The translations under genes were made by a program, and so were the position numbers. From Fodinisporobacter ferrooxydans (GTDB taxonomy: Bacteria > Bacillota > Bacilli > Tumebacillales > MYW30-H2), in contig NZ_CP089291.1 in assembly GCF_022818495.1 (NCBI RefSeq), positions 3,365,501 to 3,429,500 of the forward strand: a stretch of 64,000 bases of DNA. Reading direction: 5' to 3'. Below are positions 1 to 9,262 of this stretch, in pieces. The notes under the pieces were generated by a model. The model searched no databases. It worked only from the letters and a program-made list of their open reading frames with translations, and was not told the origin of the DNA. The number at the start of each line of letters is the position of its first letter. Position 1 is the stretch's first letter.

Positions 1-2
1 TT

Positions 3-668
3 CCCGGGAATGAAAAATACATCTCGCGTACGATTGACCAATTGTTCCGAATTGGCGCCAATGTTATTTATCAGTCCATTTCTGGTGTGCATGTGTCCGG
101 TCACGGCAGCCAAGAAGAATTGAAATTGATGCTGAATTTAATCAAGCCCAAATATTTTATACCTGTTCACGGCGAATTCCGCATGTTGAAGCGCCATAGT
201 GAGCTGGCAGTATCCACCGGCGTCAGTGAAGAGAATATATTTATTACAGACATCGGCGATGTCATCGAATTCCAAAATGGCCGTGGCCGTTTGGCGGCAA
301 AAGTGACTGCCGGAACCGTTTTAATTGACGGATTGGGAGTTGGCGATGTCGGCAATATCGTATTGCGAGATCGAAAATTGCTGTCACAAGACGGTATTTT
401 GGTTGTCGTGGTAACACTTGCCAAGCAAGACGGCACGATTCTCTCCGGTCCTGATATTATTTCACGCGGTTTTGTGTATGTTCGTGAATCGGAAGAATTA
501 TTGGAAGAAGCGAATCGAATTGTAACATCTACATTACATCGATTGGTGGCAGAAAATGTAAATGAGTGGTCATCTTTAAAAACGGGCGTTCGTGATGCAT
601 TGGGCAGATTTTTGTTCGAACAGACACGTAGGCGTCCGATGATTCTGCCGATTATTATGGAAGTGTAA
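3..668 (+). CDS. rnjB: Ribonuclease J family protein, C-terminal part (5' end outside window)
   Basis: The reading frame is open from the left edge, so this is the 3' part of a gene that begins upstream. It starts inside the metallo-beta-lactamase/beta-CASP fold: [19 protein letters not shown] and the PVHGEFRML segment are typical of RNase J. The C-terminal domain follows and the protein ends at EV. RNase J is a 5'-3' exoribonuclease and endoribonuclease that matures and degrades mRNA and rRNA in the cytoplasm. The active-site histidine motif lies upstream of the window and cannot be checked. In Bacillus the paralogue next to tepA-ylzJ-spoIIIE is RNase J2, so the symbol rests on gene order. 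A strong inverted repeat (caacgtac...gtacgttg) near 709-736 probably terminates the transcript. Confidence 0.9.
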   Translation, partial: PGNEKYISRTIDQLFRIGANVIYQSISGVHVSGHGSQEELKLMLNLIKPKYFIPVHGEFRMLKRHSELAVSTGVSEENIFITDIGDVIEFQNGRGRLAAKVTAGTVLIDGLGVGDVGNIVLRDRKLLSQDGILVVVVTLAKQDGTILSGPDIISRGFVYVRESEELLEEANRIVTSTLHRLVAENVNEWSSLKTGVRDALGRFLFEQTRRRPMILPIIMEV

Positions 669-708
669 ATCCGGAACATATAAACCCGTATAAGCATCTT
701 TTTACAAA

Positions 709-742
709 CCCAACGTACTTTTGTACGTTGGGTTTGTATGTT
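709..742 (+). terminator. Probable terminator after the RNase J gene
   Basis: The inverted repeat AACCCAACGTAC ttttGTACGTTGGGTT spans about 709-735 and is a perfect 12-bp stem with a 4-base loop. It is followed by a short T-rich stretch (tgtatgtttt). It sits between the RNase J stop and the tepA ribosome binding site. Confidence 0.7.
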
Positions 743-847
743 TTGGGGACTCTTCCCTCATACTATGCGTATGCATGTGAGTACATATCAAGTGTAGGGA
801 GTGTGTCCGATATGCCGAAGCAAGACAATATCCCGGAGGAATCTCCA

Positions 848-1564
848 ATGGAACCAGCACAGCCAGACACAAATGAAGCTGCCGCGATTAAAAACAATAT
901 TGAGAGTCTCGGACAAACAAACGTTGCCGGCAGCGCAGAGTCCAATATATATTCGATTTCCGTGATTGGACAAATTGAGGGTCATGTAGTTTTGCCTCCA
1001 CAAAATAAAACAACAAAATACGAACACATTATTCCGCAATTGATTGCAGCCGAGCAAAATGACAAGATTGAAGGCGTGCTTATTATTTTAAATACGGTTG
1101 GCGGGGATGTGGAAGCCGGACTTGCCATTGCGGAAATGATCGCATCCATTACAAAACCGACCGTTACCCTTGTATTGGGAGGCGGCCACAGTATCGGCGT
1201 GCCCATTGCCGTTGCATCCGACTATTCGTTTATTGCGGAAACAGCGACAATGACCATACACCCCATTCGTTTGACCGGATTGGTCATCGGTGTACCCCAA
1301 TCCTTTGAATACCTGGAAAAAATGCAGGAACGAGTGATTCGTTTTGTCACAACGCATTCCAAAATCAACGAACAAAAATTCCGGGAATTGATGCTGACGA
1401 CCGGTGAATTGGCCCGTGATATCGGTACTACCGTCGTTGGCAAAGATGCAGTCCAATATGGTTTGATCGATGCCATTGGCGGTGTCGGCCCATCGATCCG
1501 CAAGTTAAACGAGCTTATCGAACAATATCGAATGGAACGGACAAAAGTAGGTGTTGTCATGTGA
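848..1564 (+). CDS. tepA: ClpP-like serine protease TepA (translocation-enhancing protein family)
   Basis: This is a cytosolic ClpP/SDH-type serine peptidase related to Bacillus TepA (YmfB), a family linked to protein secretion and germination-time protein turnover. The crotonase-like fold is visible as [14 protein letters not shown], then [15 protein letters not shown] containing the nucleophile serine, then TIHPIRLTG with the likely catalytic histidine. I chose ATG 848 because GGAGGA sits 7 bases upstream; an in-frame ATG at 812 has a weaker site and would add 12 residues. The 238-residue length fits the family. The stop overlaps the next start (ATGTGA), so tepA and ylzJ are translationally coupled, followed by spoIIIE as in Bacillus. 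Confidence 0.9.
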   Translation: MEPAQPDTNEAAAIKNNIESLGQTNVAGSAESNIYSISVIGQIEGHVVLPPQNKTTKYEHIIPQLIAAEQNDKIEGVLIILNTVGGDVEAGLAIAEMIASITKPTVTLVLGGGHSIGVPIAVASDYSFIAETATMTIHPIRLTGLVIGVPQSFEYLEKMQERVIRFVTTHSKINEQKFRELMLTTGELARDIGTTVVGKDAVQYGLIDAIGGVGPSIRKLNELIEQYRMERTKVGVVM

Positions 1565-1770
1565 TTTTGTGGACGATCATTCCTACGGAAGATGTATTCA
1601 GCGGATACGGTGCAACAAAACCAACCTACAAAGAGATTCGGCAAGGGCATATGACCATGATTGTCGAACCGGATGCAGAAGGGTATGGGACACTCGTACG
1701 ACTCATCAGCCCCGATTGCAATGATTATTTAAATCCCGCCTTGGCGCCGGGCGCAAAAATTCGTTTGTAA
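1561..1770 (+). CDS. ylzJ: YlzJ-like protein
   Basis: This 69-residue protein has a GTG start overlapping the tepA stop by four bases. It resembles the YlzJ family: an N-terminal [15 protein letters not shown] segment, a central beta-strand region and a C-terminal [12 protein letters not shown]. No catalytic motif or membrane segment is visible, and the family function is unknown. Position between tepA and spoIIIE matches Bacillus gene order, which is the strongest support. A hairpin terminator follows at 1863-1885. Confidence 0.85.
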   Translation: MILWTIIPTEDVFSGYGATKPTYKEIRQGHMTMIVEPDAEGYGTLVRLISPDCNDYLNPALAPGAKIRL

Positions 1771-1862
1771 ACGGGGGAACAAAAAGACGTCAAGACTTCT
1801 TGATGCTTTACAAGCAGGATTTTAAGGTTTGTTAGAGAAAGATATCAATACAACTTCGTGCA

Positions 1863-1885
1863 GGCACCCATGGGGTGCCCTTTTC
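1863..1885 (+). terminator. Rho-independent terminator after ylzJ
   Basis: GGCACCC and GGGTGCC form a perfect 7-bp stem around an ATG loop, followed by CTTTTCTT. It separates the tepA-ylzJ unit from spoIIIE, so spoIIIE probably has its own promoter or depends on read-through. Confidence 0.75.
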
Positions 1886-1934
1886 TTGCTCATTTGCTCT
1901 AGCAATCATTGGCCTGCTTGAAAGGAACTGGAAT

Positions 1935-4370
1935 ATGGCAAAAAAGAAAATTCGGGCGAAAAAACAAATCGCAAAAGGGTCTTTTATTAAATACGAAACG
2001 ATCGGCTTATTGATCGTAACCGTTTCGGCGTTAGGCCTGGCAGATCTTGGCTGGGTAGGGAAGGCTGCCGATTATATCAGTATTTTTTTGGCAGGGGACT
2101 GGCATTTTTTACTGCCGCTGTATTTCATCTATCTCGCCATATATATCATGATAAAACGTGGACCGATCACTTGGACATTGCGCCAATCCGGGCTGCTTTT
2201 GCTTTTATTGATCGTTCTTACCTGGAGCCATCTCAATGTGTATACGGCGTTGCTTGACCAACATCCGGACACGAAACCGGATCTGTTTCAGGTAACGATC
2301 GATAATATCCATCAACTGTATAAATCGGAAACGACCATCATCGATGCCAACAAGCCGGCAATACCTGTAACGGCCGGCGGCGGTTTGATCGGATATATGT
2401 TGTTTTCGGCGACACATTATCTGTTTGATACCACAGGTACGCTGATTGTCCTGATTACAGGCCTGCTGATTGGTTTGATCATGATAACCAAACGATCCCT
2501 TGTCATGACCGTTCGCAAATGGAACCGCTCCGTTTATGAACGGATAAATAACGGAATGCGCAAGCTGTCTCCTTTATTCAAATTGAAAAAACGAAACAAA
2601 CGTTCCGGCAAAGGTGTTGCAATTCCCATTAAATATACGCCACGTGCTGACGTATTTGCGACGGAGGATCTGGATGGCACACATGAACCGTCCGATTTCT
2701 CACCGCTTCATGAGGTGACAAACGAATTGCTGATTAACGATTTTGCCGATCAGATCCCGCAGGTCAATACATCTGCAGAAGAATCGACACATATTGAGAC
2801 AAATCCGGCGGAATCCCGGATTACGATTCGTTGGCCGGAACGAAATGCAAAATCTGCAGGCGCTGATTTCAAATCGGGCAAGCATGCAGATGACTCCAGG
2901 CAAGAATCGTCGGCAATTCAGCCAATAACGTTTGAAAATGCCCACGAGCTTCCCTATGAGTTGCCGGGATATCATTTGCTGGATTTGCCGAAAAATAATC
3001 GCAGTTCCGTTGATCAGAAGGATTTGACAGCGAATGCAAAAAAACTGAAAACTACATTGGAAAGTTTCGGAGTCCTTGTGAGTGTCAATGAAATTCATCG
3101 GGGACCCACTGTGACACGCTATGAGATTCAACCGGCAGTAGGCGTAAAAGTCTCCCGAATTGTCAATCTGGCAGATGACCTTGCACTTGCATTGGCGGCG
3201 CGCGACATTCGAATTGAAGCGCCGATTCCCGGAAAATCAGCGATTGGAATTGAAGTTCCCAACCTGGAAGTTGCCGTTGTAAGCTTGCGGGAAGTTTTGG
3301 AAACGTCAGAATTTCAAAATGCAGAGTCAAAGCTGACCATTGGATTCGGCCGGGATATTTCCGGTACGCCGATTATCGGCAATTTGGCCAAAATGCCGCA
3401 TCTTTTGGTGGCGGGCGCCACCGGATCCGGGAAGAGTGTGTGCATCAACGGGATCATTACAAGTATTTTGTTTCGGGCAAAGCCTTATGAAGTCAAATTT
3501 ATCCTGATCGATCCGAAAATGGTCGAATTAAATGTATACAACGGAATTCCGCATTTATTGACACCTGTGGTGACAGATCCCAGAAAAGCTGCGTATGCAT
3601 TAAAGAAAGTGGTAGCGGAAATGGAATCGCGCTATGAGTTGTTCGCAAAAGAGGGAACACGGGACATTGACCGATATAATGTTCTTGCGGTGGAAAAAGG
3701 GGAAACGCCATTGCCATATATTGTCGTAATTATCGATGAGTTGGCCGATCTGATGATGGTTGCACCGGGAGACGTGGAAGATGCGATTTGCCGGATCGCA
3801 CAAATGGCGCGCGCGGCAGGCATTCATTTGATCGTTGCGACACAGCGGCCTTCTGTGGACGTTATTACAGGCGTAATTAAAGCGAATATCCCATCCCGGA
3901 TTGCGTTTGCCGTATCGTCACAGGCGGATTCCAGGACGATTCTCGACGGTGGAGGTGCAGAAAAATTGTTGGGACGGGGGGATATGTTGTATCTTCCGGC
4001 AGGGGCTTCGAAGCCGGTTCGCGTGCAGGGAGCGTTTTTGTCCGACCAGGAAGTGGAGCAAGTCGTTCATTTTGTTAAGCAACAGCAACCTCCCTCCTAC
4101 ACTGTCGATCTCACGTCACCGGCAGAAGACGTACAGAAGAAACAAGAGAGCGTGGATGATTTGTTTTATGATGCCGTACGCCTGGTGGTAGAATCCCAGC
4201 AAGCTTCCGTATCGATGTTGCAAAGGCGCTTGAAAGTGGGGTATGCAAGAGCCGCAAGACTTGTCGACCAGATGGAAGAGCGAGGCATTGTCGGGCCTTT
4301 TGAAGGTTCGAAACCGCGGGATGTGCTGTTGACAAAAGAACAGTTGGAACAGATGGACAACGCCGGCTAG
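1935..4370 (+). CDS. spoIIIE: DNA translocase FtsK/SpoIIIE
   Basis: This 811-residue membrane-anchored ATPase pumps chromosomal DNA through the division or sporulation septum. Four hydrophobic segments lie in roughly the first 185 residues: [44 protein letters not shown], and the [10 protein letters not shown] to GLLIGLIMI region. A hydrophilic linker follows to about residue 350. The RecA-like motor has Walker [10 protein letters not shown] and Walker [14 protein letters not shown], plus [12 protein letters not shown]. The C-terminal winged-helix gamma domain ([24 protein letters not shown] onward) reads orientation sequences. ATG 1935 has AAAGGA 8 bases upstream; an earlier in-frame codon lies inside the upstream terminator and is unlikely. 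Length matches SpoIIIE/FtsK of Bacilli. Confidence 0.96.
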   Translation: MAKKKIRAKKQIAKGSFIKYETIGLLIVTVSALGLADLGWVGKAADYISIFLAGDWHFLLPLYFIYLAIYIMIKRGPITWTLRQSGLLLLLLIVLTWSHLNVYTALLDQHPDTKPDLFQVTIDNIHQLYKSETTIIDANKPAIPVTAGGGLIGYMLFSATHYLFDTTGTLIVLITGLLIGLIMITKRSLVMTVRKWNRSVYERINNGMRKLSPLFKLKKRNKRSGKGVAIPIKYTPRADVFATEDLDGTHEPSDFSPLHEVTNELLINDFADQIPQVNTSAEESTHIETNPAESRITIRWPERNAKSAGADFKSGKHADDSRQESSAIQPITFENAHELPYELPGYHLLDLPKNNRSSVDQKDLTANAKKLKTTLESFGVLVSVNEIHRGPTVTRYEIQPAVGVKVSRIVNLADDLALALAARDIRIEAPIPGKSAIGIEVPNLEVAVVSLREVLETSEFQNAESKLTIGFGRDISGTPIIGNLAKMPHLLVAGATGSGKSVCINGIITSILFRAKPYEVKFILIDPKMVELNVYNGIPHLLTPVVTDPRKAAYALKKVVAEMESRYELFAKEGTRDIDRYNVLAVEKGETPLPYIVVIIDELADLMMVAPGDVEDAICRIAQMARAAGIHLIVATQRPSVDVITGVIKANIPSRIAFAVSSQADSRTILDGGGAEKLLGRGDMLYLPAGASKPVRVQGAFLSDQEVEQVVHFVKQQQPPSYTVDLTSPAEDVQKKQESVDDLFYDAVRLVVESQQASVSMLQRRLKVGYARAARLVDQMEERGIVGPFEGSKPRDVLLTKEQLEQMDNAG

Positions 4371-4459
4371 TCTGAAACTCCAGAGAAGAAAGAGAATGAA
4401 ATCAATGGTTGTCGCATAGTCTGTACTATAGTTTGATGGGACGAGTCAGGAGGGGGACC

Positions 4460-5014
4460 ATGGGGCAGCGGAAATATTTTATGCGTTTCAATCGTCAATC
4501 CGGCGGCATACTGATGCTGGCGCTGATACTCGCCCTTTATGCGGCATTTCATTGGTCGCAAACAAGAACCTCCGATACGGTACAACCAACGGTTCTTGCC
4601 GCAAATCAAGTACAGCAGCAAGTCATCGAAGGGATCGGCAACTTGCCGGGAATCGACGAAGTGTTTGTAAATCAATTGAAGGATGGCAGTTATCACGTTC
4701 GTACAACAGCCGTTTTGCAGGATCAGCCTTCCTTCGACATGCAAACCGCAAAGCTTACGGCCGTTCAGTATATGAGGGAAGTATACGCGCTGCCATTGCC
4801 GATCGCTTCTGCTGAAATCTATATTCAGCAAAATGGCAGACTGATCATGGGCATGGGCGTTGGAAAGGATCACAAGGACCTGTTTGAGGCAATGCCTGTG
4901 AATGCCGGCGATCAGCAAGCCGAGCAAGTCATTGCCGCATTGCAGGCAGTGGGAAACCAAAATGCAACACAGTCTGCAAAAATGGCGTGGTTTGAAGAAG
5001 TTCACTCGCCTTAA
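4460..5014 (+). CDS. Membrane-anchored protein of unknown function
   Basis: I do not recognise this 184-residue protein. After a basic N-terminus (MGQRKYFMRFNRQSG) there is one hydrophobic segment, GILMLALILALYAAFHW, consistent with a signal anchor. The rest is a soluble domain with VIEGIGNLPGIDEVFVNQLKDG and a strand-rich centre. The GIDEVFVN pattern vaguely recalls the ferredoxin-like folds of YhcN/YlaJ-type spore lipoproteins, but no lipobox is present. ATG 4460 has a strong AGGAGGGGG upstream; an earlier in-frame codon at 4409 has no such site. A long hairpin downstream (5071-5125) separates it from a convergent gene. Confidence 0.75.
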   Translation: MGQRKYFMRFNRQSGGILMLALILALYAAFHWSQTRTSDTVQPTVLAANQVQQQVIEGIGNLPGIDEVFVNQLKDGSYHVRTTAVLQDQPSFDMQTAKLTAVQYMREVYALPLPIASAEIYIQQNGRLIMGMGVGKDHKDLFEAMPVNAGDQQAEQVIAALQAVGNQNATQSAKMAWFEEVHSP

Positions 5015-5070
5015 ATGCACAGTGGATGACAATCTTATAGAAACCGAAGAAACCCGTTGGAAACGAAAGA

Positions 5071-5125
5071 AACCCATGCAAGGGATTGCTGTTGACATAC
5101 AGAATCCTCTCCCATGGGTTTTTTA
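5071..5125. terminator. Bidirectional terminator between convergent genes
   Basis: AACCCATG (5071-5078) pairs with CATGGGTT (5113-5120), and the inner AGGGATT pairs with AATCCTCT. A TTTTTT run follows on the plus side. It lies between the convergent genes ending at 5014 (plus) and 5123 (minus). Confidence 0.7.
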
Positions 5126-5467
5126 TTTCCAGCGGGAAATTCCCATAACGTACGCATGTGCAAAGCCGACTCCGTAATCTCGTACGCGTTTCATTAATAA
5201 TTTTACGATTCGATCATGACCGGCTCTAAGCAATGTTTCGATAAATGTGTGTGTGGTAAACGGTTCATCCAATACATCAGCAAAATATTTGTCGTGATGG
5301 ATGATTTCCAGCCAGTCCTCGTTATAATTGGCTCCATGTTCTGTTTGGTATGCTTCTCTGTATAACTCCTCGACGGTAAACGGCAATTCCAGCGCTTGAA
5401 TATAGAAATTCAACTGAAAAAAAGCCTTTAAAACCGCAGACCGTTTTTGCTCCGAATGCTCATTCAT
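5123..5467 (-). CDS. Hypothetical protein, 114 residues
   Basis: I do not recognise a family. The predicted protein is soluble and mostly helical, with no membrane segment or signal peptide. It is rich in aromatic and charged residues (AFFQLNFYIQALELPFTVEELYREAY), with an HHDKYFADVL stretch in the middle and a basic KLLMKRVRDYGVGFAHAYVMG near the C-terminus. The ATG at 5467 has a good ribosome binding site on the minus strand (GAGGTG about 7 bases upstream). It is the only minus-strand gene in the first 28 kb and is divergent from the small membrane gene at 5560. It ends in a shared bidirectional terminator, which supports it being real. Confidence 0.7.
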   Translation of the reverse strand: MNEHSEQKRSAVLKAFFQLNFYIQALELPFTVEELYREAYQTEHGANYNEDWLEIIHHDKYFADVLDEPFTTHTFIETLLRAGHDRIVKLLMKRVRDYGVGFAHAYVMGISRWK

Positions 5468-5559
5468 GGCTTACACCTCGCATTTATTATGAATGTTTCT
5501 TTTGCAACCCGCAAGCATTTTTTTATGTTACAATACAAAATTGAGGAGGGTTTTTTATC

Positions 5560-5658
5560 ATGGGCATGTCGTTTTTTCAGGCTCTTTTATTCGTAGTCGT
5601 AGCAGCTCTTGTGTTTGCATTTGTGTTTCTATCGAGCAAAAGGAAAAAGGATCGTTAG
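5560..5658 (+). CDS. Small single-span membrane protein, 32 residues
   Basis: This short gene is preceded by a very strong ribosome binding site, TTGAGGAGGG, 9 bases before ATG 5560. It encodes a short N-terminus, one transmembrane helix (ALLFVVVAALVFAFVFL) and a basic tail ending KRKKDR, a classical positive-inside arrangement. It stops one base before the start of the downstream lipoprotein gene, so the two are probably translated from one transcript. In Bacillus the BMP-family regulator Med is followed by small ComZ, but here the small gene comes first and is not similar. Function unknown. Confidence 0.65.
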   Translation: MGMSFFQALLFVVVAALVFAFVFLSSKRKKDR

Positions 5659-5659
5659 T

Positions 5660-6676
5660 ATGCGGCCATTTTTCAAAACATTCGCTTGTCTTGCAGTTTC
5701 CATGCTGTTGTTAAGCGGCTGCGGGGAACAAGCATTGACCCAATTAAAGCCTCATTCACAAAAGCAGTCGGTTGGTATCGTATTTCAAGCAGACCAGCAA
5801 ACGATTCATGCTATACATCAATTTGTACAAGATCAGATGCATACGGCGAAAGATACATTGAATGACTATGGCTATTCCAAACAATCCGATGCGGACGCAC
5901 AGCTCAGTCAGTTGGCGCAATCGGGCCGTTTTCAAATGTTTATTACGAACGCATCTGCTGCTGCTGTTGCGTCTGTTCAAGAAAAAAACAAAAGCCTTAC
6001 GACTGCTTGGATACCGGATATACCTGCGGATGTTTATACGCCGCCCGCGGCTTCCGGTACGCCGAGCCTTGTTCCGGCAGTAACTGTCAATCAAGACAAT
6101 GTGGCGTTTCTTGATGGATTTTTAAGCGGTCAGCTGCAAGGAAATCCCTCTGCCGCGATTGTAGTGCCTGCTGCAACAGGAGTGGGAAGCAATGTAGCCC
6201 GGATGGTACAAGCGGGTCTGCGTGATTCCGGGTTCACAGGATTTGTGCCGGTGTACGATCTGTCAAACATGCAAGCAAATCCGCCGGGAGTTCAACAGAT
6301 GGGTTCCCAGTCTTACAGCAAACTTTTTCAAATGATTCCGCAACGCATCTGGATCATTCCTGTTCCAGTGGATGCCGGGCTGCTTAGGGCGGCCGCATCG
6401 ATGGGGAAACAAATCATTTTGGGCTACCCGGCTCCATTTGTGCAAAGCAATTTGATTGCGGATGTTCACCCGGCTTTTGTTGAAAAGGTGCAAACGTTGA
6501 TAGAACAATGGGAAGCGAGAAAATGGAAACCCGGCCAGACGATTTCATTTTTTTCCGATCATATTGTACAAATTCGCAATGTGTCGGCATTTCGTTCACG
6601 AACCATACAAAATCAGCTGCAAGCATTGGAACAATCCATTGCAAACCACTCATTTGATCCGCATCAAGTGCATTGA
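5660..6676 (+). CDS. BMP-family lipoprotein (Med-like substrate-binding fold)
   Basis: The signal peptide ends in a lipobox: MRPFFKTFACLAVSMLLLSGC, giving acylation at Cys21 and anchoring on the outer face of the membrane. The mature 300-residue part resembles the basic membrane protein (PBP1-BMP) fold used by nucleoside-binding lipoproteins and by Med of Bacillus. Supporting segments are the early VGIVFQADQQTIHA strand-helix, VTVNQDNVAFLDGFLSGQL, and the late IILGYPAPFVQSNLIADVHPAFVEKVQTL. No ABC transporter genes adjoin, so a sensory or Med-like role is as likely as uptake. ATG 5660 follows the small membrane gene by one base and has AAAAAGG upstream. A 56-bp derivative of the 154-bp element lies just downstream. 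Confidence 0.75.
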   Translation: MRPFFKTFACLAVSMLLLSGCGEQALTQLKPHSQKQSVGIVFQADQQTIHAIHQFVQDQMHTAKDTLNDYGYSKQSDADAQLSQLAQSGRFQMFITNASAAAVASVQEKNKSLTTAWIPDIPADVYTPPAASGTPSLVPAVTVNQDNVAFLDGFLSGQLQGNPSAAIVVPAATGVGSNVARMVQAGLRDSGFTGFVPVYDLSNMQANPPGVQQMGSQSYSKLFQMIPQRIWIIPVPVDAGLLRAAASMGKQIILGYPAPFVQSNLIADVHPAFVEKVQTLIEQWEARKWKPGQTISFFSDHIVQIRNVSAFRSRTIQNQLQALEQSIANHSFDPHQVH

Positions 6677-6713
6677 AGACATAAGGAAAGACTTTGGTGA
6701 AGATATCTGGAAG

Positions 6714-6769
6714 TACGCGTTCAAAAAGTGGTTAAGCAAGACAGCTCTGACTGCTTTTTGAACATCCGC
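6714..6769 (+). repeat. Short (56 bp) internally deleted derivative of the 154-bp inverted-repeat element
   Basis: The left end TACGCGTTCAAAAAGTGGTT matches the left terminus of the 154-bp elements at 14392, 17035 and 45870 apart from a few bases. The right end TGCTTTTTGAACATCC matches their right terminus. About 100 bp of interior is missing. No clear 6-bp target duplication flanks it. It lies between the BMP lipoprotein gene and ymfK. Confidence 0.7.
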
Positions 6770-6825
6770 AAGGAGGATAATTCTGCAAGAGCTGGATATT
6801 CTATGATAGAAAGGGAATGTCAAAT

Positions 6826-7584
6826 ATGGAAGAATGGTATTTGGAATATCGGATTTCCAAAGATCGTCCCGGATTGCTCGGCGATATCGCATCATTGCTT
6901 GGCATGTTAAGTATTAATATTGTGACTATCAGCGGTGTGGAAGGGCGAAATCGAGGATTTTTATTGCAAACGGACGATATTCAAAAAATTGAGGCGTTAC
7001 GAGCAATGTTTCAAAAAGTAGAAAATGTTACAGTCACAGCTTTTCGACAGCCGACTCTGATGGATCGAATTGCTTTGCGCCATGGCGTATTCATTGAACG
7101 GGAATCCGAACCGACAAAAACATATAAATTTACCCGGGATCATCTTGGCATTCTCGTGGATTTTCTGGGAGAGCTTATGAAACGTCCGGGGCATCAGGTC
7201 ATCGGTGTACGAGGGATGCCTCGCGTTGGCAAAACAGAGTCGATTGTAGCAGCGTGCGTATACGCAAACAAACGCTGGACGTTTCTCTCATCCACGTTAT
7301 TAAAACAAACGCTGCGTACACAATTGACGGAAGATGAGCTGAACATCGATCAGAATGTTTATATTATCGATGGGATTGTTTCAACGAGTCGGGAGAATGA
7401 ACAGCATCGCAGATTAATGCGGGAAATTTTACATATGGAAGTGCCGAAAGTGATCGAACATCCTGATGTGTTTATTAAAAAATCAAATTTGGGATGGGAT
7501 TATTTTGATCGGGTGATCGAACTTAGAAACGATCCTTCTGAAGTGATTACGTATGAACATTTGGATTCGGAGTTTCAATTCTGA
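6826..7584 (+). CDS. ymfK: YmfK-like protein: ACT domain plus DUF3388 nucleotide-binding-like domain
   Basis: This 252-residue cytosolic protein opens with an ACT-type regulatory domain (MEEWYLEYRISKDRPGLLGD, then ASLLGMLSINIVTISGVEG). From about residue 120 it has the DUF3388 region, where GVRGMPRVGKTESIVAA resembles a P-loop (GxPRVGKT). YIIDGIVSTSRE may supply the Walker B-like strand. The family sits next to rodZ in Bacillus (ymfK-ymfM), as here; its function is unknown. I prefer ATG 6826 because AAGGGA lies 9 bases upstream; the ATG at 6817 directly abuts that site. Confidence 0.88.
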   Translation: MEEWYLEYRISKDRPGLLGDIASLLGMLSINIVTISGVEGRNRGFLLQTDDIQKIEALRAMFQKVENVTVTAFRQPTLMDRIALRHGVFIERESEPTKTYKFTRDHLGILVDFLGELMKRPGHQVIGVRGMPRVGKTESIVAACVYANKRWTFLSSTLLKQTLRTQLTEDELNIDQNVYIIDGIVSTSRENEQHRRLMREILHMEVPKVIEHPDVFIKKSNLGWDYFDRVIELRNDPSEVITYEHLDSEFQF

Positions 7585-7681
7585 CCAGGTGCAATAGCGG
7601 GAGGAACAGCGCCTCCCAAATGATAAACCAGGCGATAGGAATGACCGTTGGTAATTTTAAAGTATGGGAGGATGCAAGCCT

Positions 7682-8524
7682 GTGGAGGAGCTCGGACGTA
7701 AGTTGAGACAAATACGTGAAGAACGTGGCATCGAGCTTGGCGAAGTGCAACAACATACCAAAATCCGTACCCGCTATTTGGAAGCCATCGAGGAAGGAAA
7801 ACTCGAACTTTTGCCGGGAACTGTGTATGCAAAAGGATTTATCCGCAGTTATGCGGATTATCTGGGTGTGGATGGGCAAGCGCTTATGGAAGAATTCGGC
7901 ATGCTGAAAGATGCTTCCATGGCGCAAACGGTGCGAACGCAAGAGCCTTCGACCGTTTCTCCGCCGACTCGCATGAATCGGGACATGCATAAATCGAAAG
8001 CATTCCTGGAGCGGATGATGTGGCCACAATTTGCGGCTGGAATCGGAATCTTGGCTGTATTGGTTGCGGGATATGCATTCTTTACAAAAGGTGCAACACA
8101 CTCAGATTCAATGAAAAACGATCCGGCTCAAACGCAGGCAAGCAATGAAGCTGCCGCGCCCAAACGAACAGAAGCAACTCCACCGGTACAAGCGCAACCG
8201 AAACCTGAAGAAGCCAAGCCGTCTGTGGTTGTAAAGCAGACACAACAAACAAACATCCGTTCCGTCTATGCAGTTTCCAATACGAAACAGTTGCAATTGC
8301 AGGTATCGGCAGATGACCAGTGCTGGGTGCAGGTTACAGCGGATGGGAAAGTGATTTTTACCGGAATGCTGTCAAAGGGCACGCCGCAAACATGGACTGC
8401 CGCACATTCGCTCGTATTGCTGGCTGGCAATTCTCCCGTGCTGCATATCCAGTTGAACGGCCAAGCGGTTGCACCTGCGAACCATACCGGAGGATATACG
8501 TATGATTTTCAGTTGCAGCAATAG
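7682..8524 (+). CDS. rodZ: RodZ-like cell-shape protein (YmfM)
   Basis: The domain order is that of RodZ. A cytoplasmic helix-turn-helix (residues 1-70, [19 protein letters not shown] to [16 protein letters not shown]) normally contacts MreB. A single membrane helix lies near 110-130 ([21 protein letters not shown]). A Pro/Gln/Lys-rich linker and a C-terminal DUF4115 extracellular domain of about 85 residues complete it. RodZ links the actin-like cytoskeleton to wall elongation. I chose GTG 7682 because GGGAGGA sits 9 bases upstream; the in-frame ATG at 7664 overlaps that site. Its neighbours ymfK and pgsA match Bacillus order, although a yajQ-type gene is inserted before pgsA here. Confidence 0.9.
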   Translation: MEELGRKLRQIREERGIELGEVQQHTKIRTRYLEAIEEGKLELLPGTVYAKGFIRSYADYLGVDGQALMEEFGMLKDASMAQTVRTQEPSTVSPPTRMNRDMHKSKAFLERMMWPQFAAGIGILAVLVAGYAFFTKGATHSDSMKNDPAQTQASNEAAAPKRTEATPPVQAQPKPEEAKPSVVVKQTQQTNIRSVYAVSNTKQLQLQVSADDQCWVQVTADGKVIFTGMLSKGTPQTWTAAHSLVLLAGNSPVLHIQLNGQAVAPANHTGGYTYDFQLQQ

Positions 8525-8561
8525 ACAGCATGTTTTTGCACATGTTTTTTTTGCCAAGTTG

Positions 8562-8570
8562 TGGTATAAT
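8562..8570 (+). promoter_or_regulatory. Extended -10 promoter for the yajQ-like gene
   Basis: TGGTATAAT is a perfect extended -10 element (TGnTATAAT), 35 bases before the start at 8605. No good -35 hexamer is seen at the usual distance, which is common for extended -10 promoters. Confidence 0.6.
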
Positions 8571-8604
8571 GGCATCTATTCTGGCATGGAGGGATTCTTG
8601 TACT

Positions 8605-9099
8605 ATGGCAAAAGAGGCATCTTTTGATATTGTATCGAAAGTGGAGATGCAGGAAGTAGACAATGCAATACATCAAAGCACGAAGGAAATTGAAACCCGC
8701 TTTGATTTTAAAGGGAGCAAAAGTTCGATCGAGCGGTCTGACAATACAATCACGTTAATTTCCGATGATGAGTTTAAATTGAGCAACGTCACGGATATCT
8801 TGCAATCAAAACTGGTCAAACGAAACGTATCTTTGAAATTTCTGGACTTTGGAAAAATCGAACCGGCAGCTGGCGGCACGGTGCGGCAAGCCGTCACCAT
8901 TCAGCAAGGTTTGGATCAGGATAAAGCCAAACAAGTGGTGAAAATCATCAAAGACAGCAAAATAAAGGTGCAGGCTTCTGTTCAAGGTGATCAGGTTCGG
9001 GTAACGGGCAAAAGCCGGGATGATTTGCAAGCGGTGATCCAATTGTTAAAATCGGCAGATCTGAACTTTGACGTGCAATTTACCAATTATCGTTCCTAG
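8605..9099 (+). CDS. yajQ: YajQ family nucleotide-binding protein (UPF0234)
   Basis: This 164-residue protein is a clear YajQ family member: [20 protein letters not shown] at the start, [13 protein letters not shown], then [23 protein letters not shown] and the C-terminal [15 protein letters not shown]. The two repeated ferredoxin-like halves are those that bind nucleotides, including cyclic di-GMP in some Gram-negative members, and RNA has also been proposed. Ligand specificity here is unknown. ATG 8605 has GGAGGGA 11 bases upstream and an extended -10 promoter before it, so it is likely its own transcript. Such a gene between rodZ and pgsA is not the Bacillus subtilis order. Confidence 0.93.
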   Translation: MAKEASFDIVSKVEMQEVDNAIHQSTKEIETRFDFKGSKSSIERSDNTITLISDDEFKLSNVTDILQSKLVKRNVSLKFLDFGKIEPAAGGTVRQAVTIQQGLDQDKAKQVVKIIKDSKIKVQASVQGDQVRVTGKSRDDLQAVIQLLKSADLNFDVQFTNYRS

Positions 9100-9134
9100 C
9101 AACTCCATCATTGCGTATACTGGAATGGCCGTTT

Positions 9135-9164
9135 TTGACAGTGCAAAAGATTTTTGTATATACT
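9135..9164 (+). promoter_or_regulatory. Sigma-A type promoter for pgsA
   Basis: TTGACA (9135-9140) and TATACT (9159-9164) are separated by 18 bases, close to the consensus for the vegetative sigma factor. It lies about 100 bases before the pgsA start. Confidence 0.7.
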
Positions 9165-9262
9165 GATATTGAATGAAAATTCTACGATTCGCTAAGCGGG
9201 TATAGGATTCCATATAGATAGGGCATGTCCTTGATTATTGGCCATCGGGGGAGGTCGTATAA

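Noticed and set aside
5502-5534. TTGCAA and TACAAT as a promoter for the small membrane gene
   Set aside because: The spacing is 21 bases, too long for a standard sigma-A promoter, so it was not called.
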